This document shows, piece by piece, positions 5,022 through 11,698 of a DNA stretch of 11,698 nucleotides. Made by a program: the position numbers and the translations under genes. The notes beneath the pieces were generated by a model, which made no database searches, was not told the origin of the DNA, and saw nothing but the letters and a program-made list of their open reading frames with translations. The first letter of the stretch is position 1; each line of letters begins with the position of its first letter. This DNA is from DASQPR01 sp035263025 (GTDB lineage: Bacteria > Actinomycetota > Actinomycetes > Mycobacteriales > Micromonosporaceae): positions 1-11,698 of the forward strand of contig DATFRR010000109.1 in the NCBI GenBank assembly GCA_035263025.1. The letters are read 5' to 3'.

Positions 5022-6860
5022 TTAGTTCTGTACGGGTTCGCCCGTGACCGCGTCGAGGAACAGCTTCGCGTTGTTCCCGTGATGGCCGTGGAAGTCGAAC
5101 ATGTTGGCGAGCGTGCCGGCGATGGCGTCAGACGAGCCGGCGATCCGTGGCAGTGACCAGTTGTCTTCGATGAACTTGAGGATCGACGACTGGTCGGTCA
5201 GCGTGTGGTCAACCGCGTTGTGCTTGGCCCACGGCGAGATGACCAGCAACGGAAGACGCGGTCCGTAGCCGCAACGGCCGTTCTGGCCGCCCAGCGGTGT
5301 GTGCGCGGTCGTGTCGCCACACAACCCGAGTCCGGACAGGAAGTCCTGCGGGCCGGGCGGAGTGGCCACGTTGGCCGTGTTGGACGGGTTGTGTACGCCG
5401 CTGAACACGTGGTCGTAGTAGCCGTCCGAGTCGTCGTACGAAACGATCACCGCCGTGCTGGACCAGTCCGGCGTGTGCTCGAGCGCGTTGATCTCGTCGA
5501 CGATGAACTTCTGCTCGTCGAGCGGGTCAGAATACGCGGCGTGGCCGTCCTGGTAGCCCGGTGCCTTGAGGAAGCTGACGGCCGGCAGGTTGTCCGGCGA
5601 GAGGTACCCGCGCGAGATCGCCGCGACCAGTGCGTCGAAGTCACTCGTGTCGTACTGGTGGTTGGCGGTGTCGAACTGCGGCACGCCGTTGGTGATCGTC
5701 TGCGTGTCGGTTCCGATCGCTGCCAAGGACGCCGGCGGCAGGTGGTGCGGGTTAGCCGTCGAGGCGTAGTACTGGAACGGTTCGTGGTGGGCGATGTAGT
5801 CGTCCTTGTTGCCGTAGTTGTTCGGTCCGGGCGCCGTGCCGCCGACGCCGCCGACCGCCGGTCCGACTGCGTGCACCGCGTTGCACAGCCCTTGATCGGC
5901 CGCGGGTGCCTGCGCGAACTTGCCCTTGAACTGGTCCGGAGTGAAGGTGCTGGTCGGTTGCGTACCGCCGGTCGCCGCCGCGAAGGTGGTGGTCGGCCGG
6001 AAGCCGCCCTGGAACCATCCCCACGACAAGCCGGCATTGTTGAGTAGGTCGCCGACGTTCAAACCGGTCAGGCTGACCGCGTCACGGGTCGAGCAGTCGT
6101 CGAAGTAGGGCTGCGCGTCCTCGATTAGCGAGTTGCCTCCGTTGCCGTCCGAGACGGTGTCACCGTCGGTGGCCGCGCCGTTGATCATCAGTCCGACACC
6201 GCCGGTGTCGCCGGCCGCCAGGTTGATCGCACCCGGCGCGGACGGTCCGAACGTGGTGCCGAAGGAGTTGTCGCTCATCGCGAAGTTCTGTGCGTAGTTC
6301 CACAGCGCGGTGACGGTGTTGCCGTCGTAGTAGTTCATGACGTCGCTCTTGCTGCACGTCTGACCCGTCGGGCTCTTGTTCGCGCCGTTGCCGACGGTCG
6401 TCACGAAGTCGTCCATCGCGCCGCCGTCGAACGCCTTCTGCTCGTCGTTGTAGTTGTGGTCCTGGTCGCACAGCAGAATGTCGTTGATCGTGGCCGGATC
6501 GAGTCGCCGTGGGTTGACCTGGTTGCCGGAGGCGTCTCGGTTCGGGTTGTTGGTCAGTAGGTTCCCCTTGCCGCCCAGCCCTTTGGTGTCGACGAGGTTG
6601 TTGACCTTCGGCGTGCGGTGCGCCGCATCGAAGGGCTGGCCCGAGCTGTTGGTTGCCTGGGGGTACGTACCGAAGTAGTGGTCGAACGAGACGTTCTCTT
6701 GGAAGATCACCACGACGTGCTTGATCGGCGTTGTTGTATCGCCAAAGCTCGTCTGCATCGAGTTGCCAGCGGCCGAGGCCGCGGCTGCCCCAGCCGACGC
6801 AAGCACCAGCGCGGCTCCCGCCGCGACCAGTGCCAACGACCTGCGGGATCTGACCATCAC
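5022..6860 (-). CDS. Secreted phosphoesterase (phospholipase C / acid phosphatase family)
   Basis: 612-residue member of the bacterial phosphoesterase family (PF04185 type), which hydrolyses phosphate esters outside the cell. A Sec-type signal peptide is evident: MVRSRRS, then an Ala/Leu/Val-rich core, then ASA near residue 30, with likely cleavage after it. The family's first active-site motif is ENVSFDHYFGTYP at 55-67. SDNSFGTTFGPSAPGAINL carries the probable catalytic serine region. VSYDDSDGYYDH at about 473-485 supplies the metal/active-site aspartates. LPLLVISPWAKHN and DQSSILKFIEDNW follow towards the C-terminus, as in intact family members. Two adjacent starts are possible, GTG 6860 and ATG 6857, and AAAGGA at 6867-6872 suits either. 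Its own promoter region is 6861-7086; a phosphate-starvation response is possible (see candidate PHO box). Whether it prefers phospholipids or simple monoesters cannot be decided. Confidence 0.93.
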   Translation of the reverse strand: MMVRSRRSLALVAAGAALVLASAGAAAASAAGNSMQTSFGDTTTPIKHVVVIFQENVSFDHYFGTYPQATNSSGQPFDAAHRTPKVNNLVDTKGLGGKGNLLTNNPNRDASGNQVNPRRLDPATINDILLCDQDHNYNDEQKAFDGGAMDDFVTTVGNGANKSPTGQTCSKSDVMNYYDGNTVTALWNYAQNFAMSDNSFGTTFGPSAPGAINLAAGDTGGVGLMINGAATDGDTVSDGNGGNSLIEDAQPYFDDCSTRDAVSLTGLNVGDLLNNAGLSWGWFQGGFRPTTTFAAATGGTQPTSTFTPDQFKGKFAQAPAADQGLCNAVHAVGPAVGGVGGTAPGPNNYGNKDDYIAHHEPFQYYASTANPHHLPPASLAAIGTDTQTITNGVPQFDTANHQYDTSDFDALVAAISRGYLSPDNLPAVSFLKAPGYQDGHAAYSDPLDEQKFIVDEINALEHTPDWSSTAVIVSYDDSDGYYDHVFSGVHNPSNTANVATPPGPQDFLSGLGLCGDTTAHTPLGGQNGRCGYGPRLPLLVISPWAKHNAVDHTLTDQSSILKFIEDNWSLPRIAGSSDAIAGTLANMFDFHGHHGNNAKLFLDAVTGEPVQN

Positions 6861-6911
6861 CGGGGATCCTTTCGGTTACGGGTGGCTCAGCACAGCACTG
6901 AGATCGTGCGG

Positions 6912-6944
6912 AATCTATGGACGCAAGGTGAACCCCGGGCGGCC
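6912..6944 (-). promoter_or_regulatory. Candidate promoter and PHO-box-like repeat for the phosphoesterase
   Basis: On the minus strand a perfect GTTCACC (6927-6933) is followed 11 nt later by GTCCATA, and preceded 11 nt earlier by GGCCGCC. The 11-nt spacing and first unit resemble the PhoP-binding direct repeats of Streptomyces; the flanking units match GTTCACC at only 4 of 7 positions. TAGATT (6912-6917) immediately downstream fits a -10, about 52 nt before the start codon. One good unit is weak evidence. Confidence 0.35.
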
Positions 6945-7086
6945 GGTGTCCAAACGGGACCAGCCTCAACCGGAAATATTTGCCACCGACATCCTGTCGT
7001 GAGCGACCATCGATTCGCCGGCCAGCCGACCGCTGTTGCTACGGCCTTGCCGATGCTGGTGATCAGTCCTTTCAACCATCGCGCAT

Positions 7087-7122
7087 GCCAGCCACACCCG
7101 GGGTTGTCGAGGTGCGGCTGGC
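7087..7122 (-). terminator. Hairpin terminator after the GyrI-like gene
   Basis: Twelve-base arms GCCAGCCACACC and GGTGCGGCTGGC pair with one mismatch around a 12-nt loop, starting 4 nt beyond the minus-strand stop at 7126. The plus-strand side carries TTTCT, but no plus-strand gene precedes it, so service to the minus-strand operon is more likely. Confidence 0.65.
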
Positions 7123-7125
7123 TTT

Positions 7126-7635
7126 CTAATCCGCGAGCCGGAACAACAACGTGGTGCGCCACTTCGACATGTCGGGCTCGTCGTCCGGATCGGTCAGGTT
7201 CACGATCAGCCGGCAGCCCCACCGGTCGCCGTCCGGCGTTGCCGACTTGTCCCAGACCAAGCGTTGTTCGTCGGCCCAATCCAGCACCGCGGCCGTCACC
7301 TCTACCAGCTCGTCGACGTGACCGACGTGGGTGTAACGGACGTATCGTCCGGCCGGCAGGACGCCGATGAACACCGGTGCCGCACCGACTGCGGCCGCGT
7401 CGACGATCGGAACGCCGGTCTCGCATCGCAGCTCGCGAGCCATGTCGATGACGTTCAGCCGGAAGAATGGTGCGCCGGCCGCCGCAATGCCTCGCTCGCC
7501 GAGCCAGTCGAACAGCTCGGAGACGCGGTCGGCCAGCTCGTGGAAGGTGTCCATGGTGATGGTGCGGGCCACCCCGACATATCGCTCCGTCGTGCGCAGC
7601 ACGATCTCTGGTTGGTCCGGAAGGTCGTAGGGCAT
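7126..7635 (-). CDS. GyrI-like small-molecule-binding domain protein
   Basis: 169-residue stand-alone effector-binding domain of the GyrI/AraC-C-terminal (SHS2) type, a fold that binds amphipathic or cationic small molecules. It has two repeats: PEIVLRTTERYVGVARTITMD at the N-terminus (quoted in part as ERYVGVARTI) and VFIGVLPAGRYVRYTHVGHVDEL in the second half (core LPAGRYVRYTHVGHVDEL), followed by AVLDWADEQ. There is no DNA-binding domain, so it is not itself an AraC regulator. ATG 7635 is preferred because homology begins there. GTG 7677 would add 14 residues but sits in a predicted hairpin. The Shine-Dalgarno is weak. It follows lysS by 67 bp and may have its own promoter. The ligand is unknown. 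Confidence 0.85.
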   Translation of the reverse strand: MPYDLPDQPEIVLRTTERYVGVARTITMDTFHELADRVSELFDWLGERGIAAAGAPFFRLNVIDMARELRCETGVPIVDAAAVGAAPVFIGVLPAGRYVRYTHVGHVDELVEVTAAVLDWADEQRLVWDKSATPDGDRWGCRLIVNLTDPDDEPDMSKWRTTLLFRLAD

Positions 7636-7671
7636 ATCGCGATTCAATCGGTGGAGTGCGACAACATCCGA

Positions 7672-7697
7672 CGGCACGCCGACCGACGCGCGTGCCG
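7672..7697 (-). terminator. Possible hairpin between lysS and the GyrI-like gene
   Basis: CGGCACGC and GCGTGCCG form an 8-bp stem with a 10-nt loop, starting 6 nt past the lysS stop (7703). It could be a weak terminator or attenuator, leaving downstream expression partly independent. Confidence 0.45.
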
Positions 7698-7702
7698 CGG
7701 TG

Positions 7703-9439
7703 TCATGCGCCGAGCAGCTTGCGCACGCGTGGCGCACCGATCGCCAGCAGCAGCGTTGGCAGGCGCGGACCGGTGTCACGTCCCACCAGAAGGTGGTAGA
7801 GCAGCGCGAAGAAGCTCCGCTGCGCAACCTTCAACTCCGAGGTCGGCGTGGTGTCCGGCGGCAGGCCGAGCTGGCGCTTGGGTACGCCGTAGACGAGCGT
7901 GGTGAGCGCGCCGAGCGACCAGTGCTCGTCCAGCCCGTCGAGCAACATCGCGAGCGCCGTGCGCTGCCGGTCGTCAAGCGACGCCAGCAGCTCGGTGTCC
8001 GGCTCCTCGCGGACCCGAGTGCGCTGCTCGGCCGGCACCTCAGTGGTGACCCACCGGACTGCCTTGTCGAGCCGTGGCCGTGTCTCGTCGAGCGATGTGA
8101 TCGGGTTGTCCGGGTCGAGGTCGCGCACGATGCGCAGGGTCTGCTCGGGATCGCCGGTCGTCACGTCGGCGATCGATGCGAGCGTCCGGAACGCCACCGG
8201 TCGGGGCGTCGTCGGTAGCGGCCCGTTCGTGGTGCCGACCGCGCGCGCATGGGCGAGCACGTCGGCCGCGGTTGCCGAGCCGGCCGACACGCGGGCACCG
8301 AGCGCGTCCCACTCGTCGTACGTACGTTGAATCTCCTGGTCGAAGGCAATCTTGAACGACTGGTTGGGGCGGCGGCGTGCGTAGAGCCAGCGCAGCAACT
8401 GCGCCTCCATGATGTCCAGGGCCGCCGCCGGCGTCGGTACGCCGCCACGGGAACTGGACATCTTCGCCATGCCGGTGATGCCGACGAAGGCGTACATCGG
8501 GCCGATCGGCTGAACACCACCGAACACCGGTCCGACGATCTCACCGCCGACCTGGAACGACGATCCCGGCGACGAGTGGTCAACGCCGCTCGGTTCGAAG
8601 TCGACGTCCTCGTACGCCCACCGCATCGGCCAGTCGACCTTCCACACGAGCTTGCCGCTGCGGTGCTCGCGAAGCAGGAACGTGCCGCCGTGCCCGAACG
8701 CGCACGTGTAGGTCATCTCGGTCGTCTCGTCGTCGTACCCGGTCACGGTCGTCGTGTCACGGCCGCAGTCGTCGCAATACGGCCGGTACGGGTAGTAGCC
8801 GGTGGCGGCCGCGCCGTCGTCCTCGGTGGCGGCACCCGAACCCTCCGCCGCGTCCTCGGCGGCGGCCGCGTCGTCCGCGTCGAGCCGTTGCGCGCGCGCC
8901 GCCGTGACCGCTGACGTGGCCGCTGTCCGACCCTTCGTGCGGTACTTGTCGAGGATCGCGTCGATCTGCCGGCGCGCTCGCATCGCGGTGAGCACCGACT
9001 CGACGTACGCGCCGGACGTGTACATCTCGGTCTGGCTGATGCCGCGGTAGTCGATGCCAAGTTCTGCGAGCGCCGCGACCATCGGCGCCTTGAAGTGCTC
9101 GGCCCAGTTTGGCGCGGCGCTGTCCGGCGGCGGTGGCACGCTGGTCAGCGGCCTGCCGATGTGCTCCGACCACGACGCGTCGACGCCGGCCGGTACGCGG
9201 CGGAAGCGGTCGTAGTCGTCCCAGGAGAGGACGTGCTCGCAGGGCACGCCGCGGCGCCGGATCTCGTCGGCGACCAGGTGCGGCGTCATGACCTCGCGCA
9301 GGTTGCCGAGATGGATCGGGCCGGACGGGCTGAGGCCAGACGCGCACACGATCCGCTTGCCGGGCGCGCGGCGACCCGCCTCCGCGATCACGTCGTCGGC
9401 GAATCGAGCCACCCAGTCGGCGTCGTTGGCCTGCGTCAC
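7703..9439 (-). CDS. lysS: Lysyl-tRNA synthetase, class I
   Basis: 578-residue class I LysRS that charges tRNA-Lys with lysine in the cytoplasm. The HIGH-type motif is PSGPIHLGN at 38-46 and the KMSKS-type motif is KMSSS at 326-330, both class I signatures; class II enzymes lack them. A zinc-ribbon-like pair, YCDDCGRD (about 220) and TCAFGHGG (about 240), lies between. QTEMYTSGAYVESV and KVDWPMRWAYEDVDFEP with VDHSSPGSSF agree with the archaeal/Streptomyces form, and length is typical. A low-complexity Ala/Asp/Glu-rich segment (about 167-214) precedes the zinc ribbon. The start is GTG 9437-9439, overlapping the stop of the phosphotransferase (GTGA), so translation is likely coupled. A G-rich AGGGGG lies about 11 nt upstream. 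Whether the genome also holds a class II enzyme cannot be seen. Confidence 0.96.
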   Translation of the reverse strand: MTQANDADWVARFADDVIAEAGRRAPGKRIVCASGLSPSGPIHLGNLREVMTPHLVADEIRRRGVPCEHVLSWDDYDRFRRVPAGVDASWSEHIGRPLTSVPPPPDSAAPNWAEHFKAPMVAALAELGIDYRGISQTEMYTSGAYVESVLTAMRARRQIDAILDKYRTKGRTAATSAVTAARAQRLDADDAAAAEDAAEGSGAATEDDGAAATGYYPYRPYCDDCGRDTTTVTGYDDETTEMTYTCAFGHGGTFLLREHRSGKLVWKVDWPMRWAYEDVDFEPSGVDHSSPGSSFQVGGEIVGPVFGGVQPIGPMYAFVGITGMAKMSSSRGGVPTPAAALDIMEAQLLRWLYARRRPNQSFKIAFDQEIQRTYDEWDALGARVSAGSATAADVLAHARAVGTTNGPLPTTPRPVAFRTLASIADVTTGDPEQTLRIVRDLDPDNPITSLDETRPRLDKAVRWVTTEVPAEQRTRVREEPDTELLASLDDRQRTALAMLLDGLDEHWSLGALTTLVYGVPKRQLGLPPDTTPTSELKVAQRSFFALLYHLLVGRDTGPRLPTLLLAIGAPRVRKLLGA

Positions 9440-10461
9440 GGTTCTGGAACCCCCTTGGTGTCGACAGCTTCAATTGTCCCGGATCGAGACGTCAGGTTGT
9501 CGACCAACCCGGTCACCAGCGCGCCGAGGCGCCGCCAACGGGCCGGCTGGCCGTCCGGCGACAGGCCGCGGCTCGGGAACTCCACGATCATGAGCAGGTA
9601 CAGGTAGAGCTGGTACAGCCAGACCCGGCGGCGTACCCCGTCGTCAACGTGGACCGGCCGCACCCGTCGGTATCCACGCAGGAAGGGGTGGCCCGGCGGG
9701 TCGAGGACGTCGCCGAAGAGCGCCGGCGATGCGAAGTCGACGAGCGGGTCGCCGTAGAGGTATCGCTCGCCGTCGACGAGGCCGGACAGCCGAGCCACGC
9801 CGTCCGAGACGGTGGCGAGCACGTTGCCGTCCCACAGATCGAAATGCACGAGCGCGGGCCGACGTACGGTGGCCAACAGATCGTGATGCGCGACCACGAT
9901 CGACCGCAGCTCATCCGGTGCGATCGGAAGGTCGACGTGCCACGCGACTGCGTCGTCGAGCAACGCCTCGAGCATCGCCGCGAACGCGTCCGGCCATGTG
10001 TCGGCGTGCGGTCGCTGGCCCGGATAGCCGTAGAGGTTGCCGGTGATGCCGTGTACGCGCGCGAGTGCGGCACCGCAGTCTTCGCGTACCGCCGTGGTGT
10101 CCGTACCGGTTGGGAAGTCGGGCAGCGCCACGCCGGGCAGGTATGTCATGAACAGCCAGTCCGCCGTCTCGTGGAGCAGCCGAGGCACCGGCACATCGGG
10201 CGCTCCGGCGGCGACGGTGCGCAGATAGTTCGCCTCCTCGGCGAGCATCTCTCGCTCGTACGTGAGCAGCCGCGCATCGGGCGTGGCGCCGACCTTCAGC
10301 GCGGTGCTGCGCCCGTCCGCGAGGTCGACCCGCCAGACGCTGCCGAACGTTCCGCCATCGCACGGTTGCGCGCGCACGACCGGCACGTCGGCGCCGAATG
10401 CCGCAGCCGCCGCGTCGACGACGTACGCCTGATCCACGTCGCGCTGCGTCGGGCCGGGCAC
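9436..10461 (-). CDS. APH/fructosamine-kinase-like phosphotransferase
   Basis: 341-residue small-molecule kinase of the aminoglycoside phosphotransferase (APH) superfamily. The N-lobe has a glycine-rich loop GGTFGSVWRVDLADG and the ATP lysine in TALKVG. WLFMTYLPGVALP forms the hinge. The catalytic loop is VHFDLWDGNVL, with H206, D208 and N213. The metal-binding acidic residue is probably in GLVDGERYLYGDPLVDFA. It would transfer the gamma-phosphate of ATP to a hydroxyl or amine of a small molecule; substrate unknown, and APH membership alone does not mean antibiotic resistance. GTG 10461 is taken as the start since homology begins shortly after; GTG at about 10437 is possible and no good Shine-Dalgarno decides. 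It is the first gene of the operon and overlaps lysS by 4 nt. The 65-bp gap upstream is shared with the divergent hydrolase-fold gene. Confidence 0.88.
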   Translation of the reverse strand: MPGPTQRDVDQAYVVDAAAAAFGADVPVVRAQPCDGGTFGSVWRVDLADGRSTALKVGATPDARLLTYEREMLAEEANYLRTVAAGAPDVPVPRLLHETADWLFMTYLPGVALPDFPTGTDTTAVREDCGAALARVHGITGNLYGYPGQRPHADTWPDAFAAMLEALLDDAVAWHVDLPIAPDELRSIVVAHHDLLATVRRPALVHFDLWDGNVLATVSDGVARLSGLVDGERYLYGDPLVDFASPALFGDVLDPPGHPFLRGYRRVRPVHVDDGVRRRVWLYQLYLYLLMIVEFPSRGLSPDGQPARWRRLGALVTGLVDNLTSRSGTIEAVDTKGVPEP

Positions 10462-10526
10462 CGGGACATCATGGCGTATCGGCCCGCGCCCCTCGAGCCA
10501 AATTCGACCTGGCACACTGGCGAGAC
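10462..10526. other. Divergent intergenic gap between phosphotransferase and isochorismatase-like genes
   Basis: 65 bp must hold promoters for both operons. No convincing -35/-10 pair or operator dyad was found. GGCGAG at 10519-10524 is a poor ribosome-binding site very close to GTG 10527, so leaderless or near-leaderless translation is possible on the plus strand. Confidence 0.4.
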
Positions 10527-11084
10527 GTGACCAGTGCGCTACTCGTGATGGATGTCCAGAACGCGATCGTGGCGCGGTTCGCTGCCGATGATCTACTCGC
10601 ACGATTGAACCGGGCGATCTCCGCCGCGCGCGCCGCCGGCGTACCAGTGGTCTATGTACGCGTCGCGTTCCGCGACGGCTATCCCGAGGTCTCGCCGTCA
10701 AATCGCACGTTCTCGGCCATCGCGGGTCAGGGCGGATACGGCTTGGACGATGATGCGACGCGGATCCATCCGGCCGTCGCGCCGCGACCGGGCGACGTGG
10801 TGGTGCTGAAGAAGCGGGTCAGCGCGTTCGCCGGCAGCGATCTCGCCGAGGTGCTCCGCGCAGGCGGCGTCGACACGCTGGTGCTGACCGGCATCGCCAC
10901 CTCCGGTGTCGTGCTGTCGACCATCCGGGCCGCCGCCGACCTCGACTTCCGGCTCGTCATGCTGGCCGACGGATGCGCTGATGCAGATCCGGAGGTGCAC
11001 CGCGTGCTGATCGAGAAGGTGTTTCCGCGCCAGGCCGAGGTGCTCACCGTCGACGCGTGGGCGGAAGGTCTGACCCGGCTGTGA
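10527..11084 (+). CDS. Isochorismatase-fold (cysteine hydrolase family) protein lacking the catalytic Cys
   Basis: 185-residue protein of the isochorismatase/nicotinamidase superfamily. The catalytic Asp is D9 in LLVMDVQN. The Lys is K95 or K96 in VVVLKKRVSAFAGSDL. The nucleophile region reads TLVLTGIATSGVVLSTIR (118-134). Aligned with GIATDHCV of nicotinamidases, the position of the Cys is Val128. The only nearby cysteine, C150 in ADGCADAD, is in a later loop. So the fold and two of three triad residues are present but the thiol chemistry is not expected. I recall a whole subfamily with ATSGVVLST annotated as cysteine hydrolase, so this may be a family trait, not decay. GTG 10527 is chosen because longer readings would run into the divergent gene. 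It overlaps the next gene by 4 nt. Confidence 0.9.
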   Translation: MTSALLVMDVQNAIVARFAADDLLARLNRAISAARAAGVPVVYVRVAFRDGYPEVSPSNRTFSAIAGQGGYGLDDDATRIHPAVAPRPGDVVVLKKRVSAFAGSDLAEVLRAGGVDTLVLTGIATSGVVLSTIRAAADLDFRLVMLADGCADADPEVHRVLIEKVFPRQAEVLTVDAWAEGLTRL

Positions 11085-11698
11085 CCGCGTCGCCGAGCCG
11101 ATGGTCTCTTCGCCCACGCGACTTCGCCGACCTCGTCCGCGTACACGTCGAATCGAACCGTCGGCCGGTGCGGGTGACACGCCTGGCGGGCGGCAGCAAG
11201 AAAGGCGTGTACCGCTTGGCGCTGGACGACGCCTCGGCGGCCACGCTGATCGCCTACGTGTGGCACGCGGACGAGAACTTCTGGCCCGCCGCTCCGGACA
11301 CCGATCCGGACGATCCCTTCCGCCACAGTTCGGGCATCGCCCTGTTCGAATCGGCGCATCGGCGGCTGGCGAGCATAGGCGTACGTACGCCCGAGGTCAT
11401 CGCGCTGGACCGGTCCCGCACGCACCTTGCCGCGGACGTCGCATTCGTCGAGGACCTGGGTGGTGGCACGCTGGAGGCGCTCATCGCGCGCGATCGCGCC
11501 GCCGCCGACGGTCCGCTCTCGATGCTGCGCGATGCGCTGACCGCGATGCACGGCGCGACGGCGCCGAGCTTCGGTACGGTCGCTGCCGTGGAGTCCGGTG
11601 CCGGCGTGCGATCGCGCCCTGCCGCTGAGGTCGTATTGGCCCGTGCGGAGGCACACCTCGCCGAGGCGGCCGGCTACGAGCCGCGCGTCGAGGCACAT
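11081..11698 (+). CDS. Phosphotransferase (APH-like), N-terminal part, cut by the right edge
   Basis: 206 residues are visible and the frame stays open to base 11698. A nucleotide-binding turn LAGGSKKGVYRLAL lies at 35-48, followed by ATLIAYVWHADENFWP, in which the residues around 55-60 replace the usual lysine strand. GVRTPEVIALDRS at 100-112 and VAFVEDLGGGTLEALI at 120-135 match the hinge of APH/choline-kinase-like enzymes. LRDALTAMHGATAPSFG fits the helix where such proteins carry LaxLHa. The catalytic HxDxxxxN loop would lie outside the window, so activity cannot be judged. It starts at GTG 11081-11083, overlapping the upstream stop as GTGA. It is clearly different in sequence from the other phosphotransferase of the window. 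Substrate unknown. Confidence 0.8.
   Translation, partial: MTASPSRWSLRPRDFADLVRVHVESNRRPVRVTRLAGGSKKGVYRLALDDASAATLIAYVWHADENFWPAAPDTDPDDPFRHSSGIALFESAHRRLASIGVRTPEVIALDRSRTHLAADVAFVEDLGGGTLEALIARDRAAADGPLSMLRDALTAMHGATAPSFGTVAAVESGAGVRSRPAAEVVLARAEAHLAEAAGYEPRVEAH

Noticed and set aside
5205..6047. Long plus-strand open frame opposite the phosphoesterase
   Set aside because: Shadow of the strongly supported minus-strand gene; composition is Val/Arg-rich without any motif.
6886..6902. CTCAG-N7-CTGAG inverted repeat in the phosphoesterase leader
   Set aside because: Five-base arms are too short to support an operator or hairpin claim.
6861..7125. Short open frames in the gap upstream of the phosphoesterase
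   Set aside because: No start with Shine-Dalgarno and no recognisable protein; the gap holds the promoter region and a terminator.
8249..8914. Plus-strand open frame opposite lysS
   Set aside because: Antisense to a conserved enzyme and typical of GC-rich third-position bias.

Overview
The window looks like the chromosome of a high-G+C actinomycete. It shows strong GC bias at third codon positions, frequent GTG starts, GTGA stop/start overlaps, a class I (archaeal-type) lysyl-tRNA synthetase of the kind found in Streptomyces and relatives, and an ECF42-type sigma factor paired with a DGPF/YCII protein. I cannot name genus or species. No rRNA, tRNA, CRISPR array, insertion sequence or prophage gene was seen.

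Layout. (1) 1-454, minus: N-terminal part of a Gfo/Idh/MocA oxidoreductase running off the left edge. (2) 569-1156, plus: a small membrane protein with a Pro/Gln-rich linker and a C-terminal CD225/dispanin-like domain. (3) 1176-2805, minus: a two-gene operon, DGPF/YCII protein followed by an ECF42-type sigma factor with a long C-terminal extension. (4) 3047-4651, plus: a divergent 14-TM drug-exporter-like MFS protein. (5) 4654-4933, plus: a decayed alpha/beta-hydrolase remnant, then a strong hairpin terminator. (6) 5022-6860, minus: a secreted phosphoesterase (phospholipase C/acid phosphatase family). (7) 7126-10461, minus: phosphotransferase, then class I LysRS with a 4-nt overlap, then a GyrI-like ligand-binding protein. 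(8) 10527-11698, plus: a divergent pair, a cysteine-hydrolase-fold protein that lacks the nucleophile and a second phosphotransferase cut by the right edge, again with a 4-nt overlap.

The most interesting part is the intergenic region 2806-3046. Two 31-nt promoter-like elements lie back to back, one pointing at the DGPF-sigma operon and one at the MFS gene. They are identical at 25 of 31 positions: the first 10 and last 14 bases match and the differences fall in the spacer. They begin TGTCGAGAAC and end CTCCGACCCAC, consistent with what I recall of ECF42 promoters (TGTCGA at -35, CGA/TC at -10). This suggests an autoregulated sigma factor that also controls a transporter, with no anti-sigma gene beside it. 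A 19-bp dyad and a 7-4-7 inverted repeat lie between the two promoters and could bind a second regulator. The hydrolase remnant after the transporter belongs to a type I recall near sigma/DGPF pairs, so the divergent arm may once have carried an enzyme.

The right half is two divergent operons from a 65-bp gap, each with an APH-type kinase fused by stop/start overlap to another gene: class I LysRS on one side, the nucleophile-less isochorismatase homologue on the other.
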